From CAZSWR01 sp964610885 (lineage in GTDB: Bacteria; Bacteroidota; Ignavibacteria; Kapaibacteriales; UBA2268): a stretch of DNA of 34,530 nucleotides. The stretch lies in contig CAZSWR010000031.1 of the NCBI GenBank assembly GCA_964610885.1, forward strand, positions 1-34,530, read 5' to 3'. The stretch's first letter is position 1. The number at the start of each line of letters is the position of its first letter. This document shows, in pieces, positions 31,967 to 34,530 of the stretch. A program made the translations under genes and the position numbers. The notes beneath the pieces were generated by a model. It was not told where the DNA came from, searched no databases, and saw only the letters and a program-made list of their open reading frames with translations.

Positions 31967-32563
31967 TTGGCTGATACTGTAAGCACGAGAGGATTATTGG
32001 CCGCGGAATACTGTCCCGTCCCGCGTGAGTTCTATTTGCATGATACTCTCGGGGTGGCGCAGAGCCTTTTGGGTTGCGCTTTGGTTCGCCGATTGGATTC
32101 GGGCGATGTGATTTCAGCCGTCATAACCGAAACTGAGGCCTACCTTGCTAACGATCCGGCCAGCCATTCGTACTCGGGGCAAACGAAGCGGAACAATTCA
32201 ATGTTTTTTATTGGCGGAACGCTTTATGTTTATTTGATTTACGGCGTCCACCATTGCATCAACGTCGTAACGGGCAACCCGGGAGTTGGCGAAGCAGTAC
32301 TTTTGCGTGGCGGCGCCCCGATCGATGGCAAAGGAACAATGATGAGAAATCGAGGAGTTGATAGCGACAAAAAATTGCTCGCGGGGCCTGGCAATTTTGC
32401 TCGGGCTTTTGGCTTCGCCCTCGGAGACGACGGCTCAGACTTGTGTTCGCCCAACCTGTTTATATCGAAATACTTAGACGTCGGCCCGTCGGAAATAATT
32501 TCTTCAAAAAGAATCGGAATCACGAAAGGAAAAGACTTTCTTTTTCGTTATCATATAAAGTAA
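31967..32563 (+). CDS. DNA-3-methyladenine glycosylase (AAG/MPG type)
   Basis: A 198-residue monofunctional base-excision glycosylase that removes alkylated purines. Family segments are LGCALVRRL, the ETEAYLANDPASHSYSG active-site stretch, FFIGGTLYVYLIYGVHHCINVV and LLAGPGNFARAFG. Length fits bacterial AAG. The frame has no ATG before the conserved start. TTG at 31967 follows AGGA at 31955-31958, and TTG at 31997 follows GAGAGGA, so the true start is one of these. The first ten residues are uncertain. A 13-bp inverted repeat ends five bases before 31967 and may affect expression. Confidence 0.87.
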   Translation: MADTVSTRGLLAAEYCPVPREFYLHDTLGVAQSLLGCALVRRLDSGDVISAVITETEAYLANDPASHSYSGQTKRNNSMFFIGGTLYVYLIYGVHHCINVVTGNPGVGEAVLLRGGAPIDGKGTMMRNRGVDSDKKLLAGPGNFARAFGFALGDDGSDLCSPNLFISKYLDVGPSEIISSKRIGITKGKDFLFRYHIK

Positions 32564-32580
32564 GGAATCAAGGAGGCACC

Positions 32581-34395
32581 ATGAACCCAGAAATACAACC
32601 TTCAAATAGTTTCCAAAAATTCGAGCTGCTGCTCGAGCGGCTAACTCGTTTCCCAATTTCTTTGGTTGTCATGTTCGTTGTTGTCTTCGGATTGTATTTT
32701 CCGACAATCTGGTACGACTATTCCAATTTCAGGGACGACGTGTTAATCGAATCCCAGATGAGCGAACTAAGGAATTGGAAGAATGCCGACGACATACTCC
32801 TCGGGAACGTCCCGGCTCAGCAAGAGTTGTCCCAGGCCTATCGGCCAATGATGTCGATTACGTTCATGGCGGACGCCACAATCGGCGGCGGGTCCCTTGT
32901 TTCTTTTCGAATAACAAATCTTATCATCCAAGCGCTCATAGGTTTCTTTCTGTTTCGCCTGTTCATGCAGTTGGAATACAACCGTGTGCTATCGCTACTG
33001 ATCAGCATTGCGACGGTTGTCAATCCGTTCATGCTCCATTCATTTCTATGGCTGCCGGCCCGAGGCGATTTGCTGTTAGTGCTTTTTGGTTTGTTGTCAA
33101 TAATTTCTTTCATTAGGTTTTCCGATAGCCGACTGCCTGTTTTCTTCGGGCTTAATATGTTTTTCTATGCCCTGGCGCTACTTACGAACGAGTCGGCTGT
33201 CTTCCTGCCGATTATCTTCATTGTCTATCTATTGATATACAGACGAAGGCAGTTATTCGTGGTCGAAGATATAACGCTGTACATGATTTGGGCTGCAATC
33301 ACGGGAACGTGGCTATACTTCAAAGCCTTGGCAGAGGAAGCGCTCAAAGCCGACCACCAAACAATTAATACCATTTGGCACAATTTGGAGGGAATACCTT
33401 TCATCATCGGGAAAATGGCATTTCCCGCCGGATACTCCACTTTCCAATCGTTCGATGGCGTCGCATACACAATTGGTGTTGCACTCATTGTGCTGCTTAT
33501 TATTCGCGTTGCAACGAAGAAAAGCAAGGCATGGAACCGTCTGATTTTTACTTTCTGTTTTGCCCTCATCACTTCGATTGCCTTTTTGGATAGCGGGAAC
33601 GGATTCTTTTCGTATGGATACGATATCATTAACAGCCGCGCCTATTTGTTTGCAATCGGGTTTATTATTTTTTCCGTTGAACTGCTTCCGAGCAAAATGA
33701 AGCAGGCAGGTCGAAAATTCCCAATTGCATTAGCCCTGGCTTCCATTGTTTATTTTTCAATATTCTCAGGTTCGACCTATGGCGCCTACAAAAACGCCGA
33801 TAGTTTCTTCGCCAATGCACTCAAAAACAATCCTAATTGCGCAGCTGCCCATTTCCATTTCGCCAAATACTTGTCTCGGACTGGAGATACTGATCGGGCC
33901 AACAATGAATACACCATTGCCATTTCGCAAAAAAAGGATTATTTCAATGCATTCATCGCTCGGAGCGAGATCCTGGCAGCATCCGGGAACATGCAAGCAG
34001 CTCTGGACGACTTGGACGCTGCATACTCGATCGACAATACCAAACCGGAACCGCTTACCAGAATGGCCGATATTAATGCTAAAATGGGGAAATTCGACGA
34101 AGCAATCAAAGATTTAAATATCCTCTTGGAAATATTCCCTCAGAGCACCGAGGCGCTGAACAAACGCGGCTGCGTGAACACGTATATGCACAGATACGCT
34201 AATGCCTTGGAGGACTTCGGCCAATCGCTAAAATTCGACTCAAACAGAAACGATGTTTACCTGAACCGAGCCATCGTCTATATACACCTCAAGGATTTCG
34301 TCATGGCCTGCAAAGATTTGGAGAAGTCGAGCCAAATGGGAAACAAAGCTGCCGACGTGCTACTCGATCTGTATTGCAAACATATAATGAAATAA
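32581..34395 (+). CDS. Polytopic membrane protein with TPRs, TMTC/GT-C-like
   Basis: A 604-residue protein. About ten membrane segments run from residue 27 to about 400. A C-terminal stretch of at least four TPRs follows (about 420-600, for example HFHFAKYLSRTGDTDRANNEY and AAYSIDNTKPEP). The first extracytoplasmic loop has NFRDD near residue 48 and then YRPMMSITFMADATIGG, a layout shared with TMTC-type and other GT-C lipid-linked glycosyltransferases. Sugar transfer is inference. An excellent AAGGAGG site precedes the ATG at 32581 and decides the start. The frame also runs 46 codons upstream through the glycosylase gene, in another phase, and that part is spurious. It starts 17 bases after the glycosylase stop and is probably co-transcribed. 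Confidence 0.75.
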   Translation: MNPEIQPSNSFQKFELLLERLTRFPISLVVMFVVVFGLYFPTIWYDYSNFRDDVLIESQMSELRNWKNADDILLGNVPAQQELSQAYRPMMSITFMADATIGGGSLVSFRITNLIIQALIGFFLFRLFMQLEYNRVLSLLISIATVVNPFMLHSFLWLPARGDLLLVLFGLLSIISFIRFSDSRLPVFFGLNMFFYALALLTNESAVFLPIIFIVYLLIYRRRQLFVVEDITLYMIWAAITGTWLYFKALAEEALKADHQTINTIWHNLEGIPFIIGKMAFPAGYSTFQSFDGVAYTIGVALIVLLIIRVATKKSKAWNRLIFTFCFALITSIAFLDSGNGFFSYGYDIINSRAYLFAIGFIIFSVELLPSKMKQAGRKFPIALALASIVYFSIFSGSTYGAYKNADSFFANALKNNPNCAAAHFHFAKYLSRTGDTDRANNEYTIAISQKKDYFNAFIARSEILAASGNMQAALDDLDAAYSIDNTKPEPLTRMADINAKMGKFDEAIKDLNILLEIFPQSTEALNKRGCVNTYMHRYANALEDFGQSLKFDSNRNDVYLNRAIVYIHLKDFVMACKDLEKSSQMGNKAADVLLDLYCKHIMK

Positions 34396-34463
34396 TGCGC
34401 TGTGGGTTGGAATACAAGATATCCTCACACTCATTATTTACTTAATATTTCAATTGTTTATCT

Positions 34464-34506
34464 TCACACACCCCTAAATCCCCTCTTTTTAGAGGGGACT
34501 TAAAAA
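34464..34506. repeat. CCCCTAAATCCCC-type interspersed repeat
   Basis: ACCCCTAAATCCCCTC, then TTTTTAGAGGGGACTTAAAA, nearly identical to the unit at 1368-1408. CCCCTC and GAGGGG can pair as a hairpin. It follows the last gene with no other feature before the window ends. Confidence 0.6.
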
Positions 34507-34530
34507 TTAATTTTCTTTTGAACTAATTAT

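Noticed and set aside
32443..32580. N-terminal 46-codon extension of the TPR membrane protein
   Set aside because: It overlaps the end of the glycosylase gene in another frame, and the internal ATG at 32581 has a strong AAGGAGG site.

Overview
The window looks like chromosome from an uncultured-type bacterium of the FCB/Bacteroidota superphylum, with a lineage near Kapabacteria or Ignavibacteria as my best guess. This is inference. It rests on Bacteroidota-style promoters (a TAnnTTTG box, often exactly TAATTTTG, with TTG or TGG about 18-20 bases upstream), an FtsZ tail ending in a PAFLRK-type peptide, many genes without a strong Shine-Dalgarno, and long repeat-filled intergenic spaces. There is no rRNA, tRNA, CRISPR array or transposase gene in the window.

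Layout. 9-1213: a CheR-like methyltransferase and a metallo-beta-lactamase-fold hydrolase, transcribed together. 2273-3058: an SDR-family reductase with a degenerate active site. 3417-6852: the division genes ftsQ-ftsA-ftsZ with a terminator. 7421-9403: an orphan membrane histidine kinase. 9937-10842 (minus): a squalene/phytoene synthase. 11540-13448: a J-domain-like hypothetical protein, a YkgJ-type cysteine-cluster protein and DsrC. 13661-15860: a compact two-gene ATPase/TOPRIM-like cassette between two copies of the 3' end of flxA. 15797-22500 (minus): the seven-gene operon hdrC-hdrB-hdrA-flxD-flxC-flxB-flxA. 23209-25134 (minus): glutamine-dependent NAD synthetase. 25588-27782 (minus): ftsY behind a MalK/UgpC-type ABC ATPase. 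28431-34395 (plus): a SAM methyltransferase, metG, an alkyladenine DNA glycosylase, and a membrane protein with TPRs resembling TMTC-type glycosyltransferases.

The metabolic centre is the complete HdrABC-FlxABCD operon. By analogy with characterised systems it oxidises NADH and bifurcates electrons to ferredoxin and to a disulfide acceptor. DsrC, with both redox cysteines, lies just beyond the operon and is a plausible thiol/disulfide partner.

Two things stand out as possibly undescribed. First, the ATPase/TOPRIM-like pair sits between 93-bp direct repeats that duplicate the flxA 3' end, as if a small defence cassette had been inserted while keeping flxA intact. Second, five intergenic spaces carry copies of a nested inverted-repeat element (about 220-455 bp). 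It has three short hairpins whose stems are kept while their loops change size, plus an outer inverted repeat. Several other hairpin and interspersed repeat families fill the remaining gaps.
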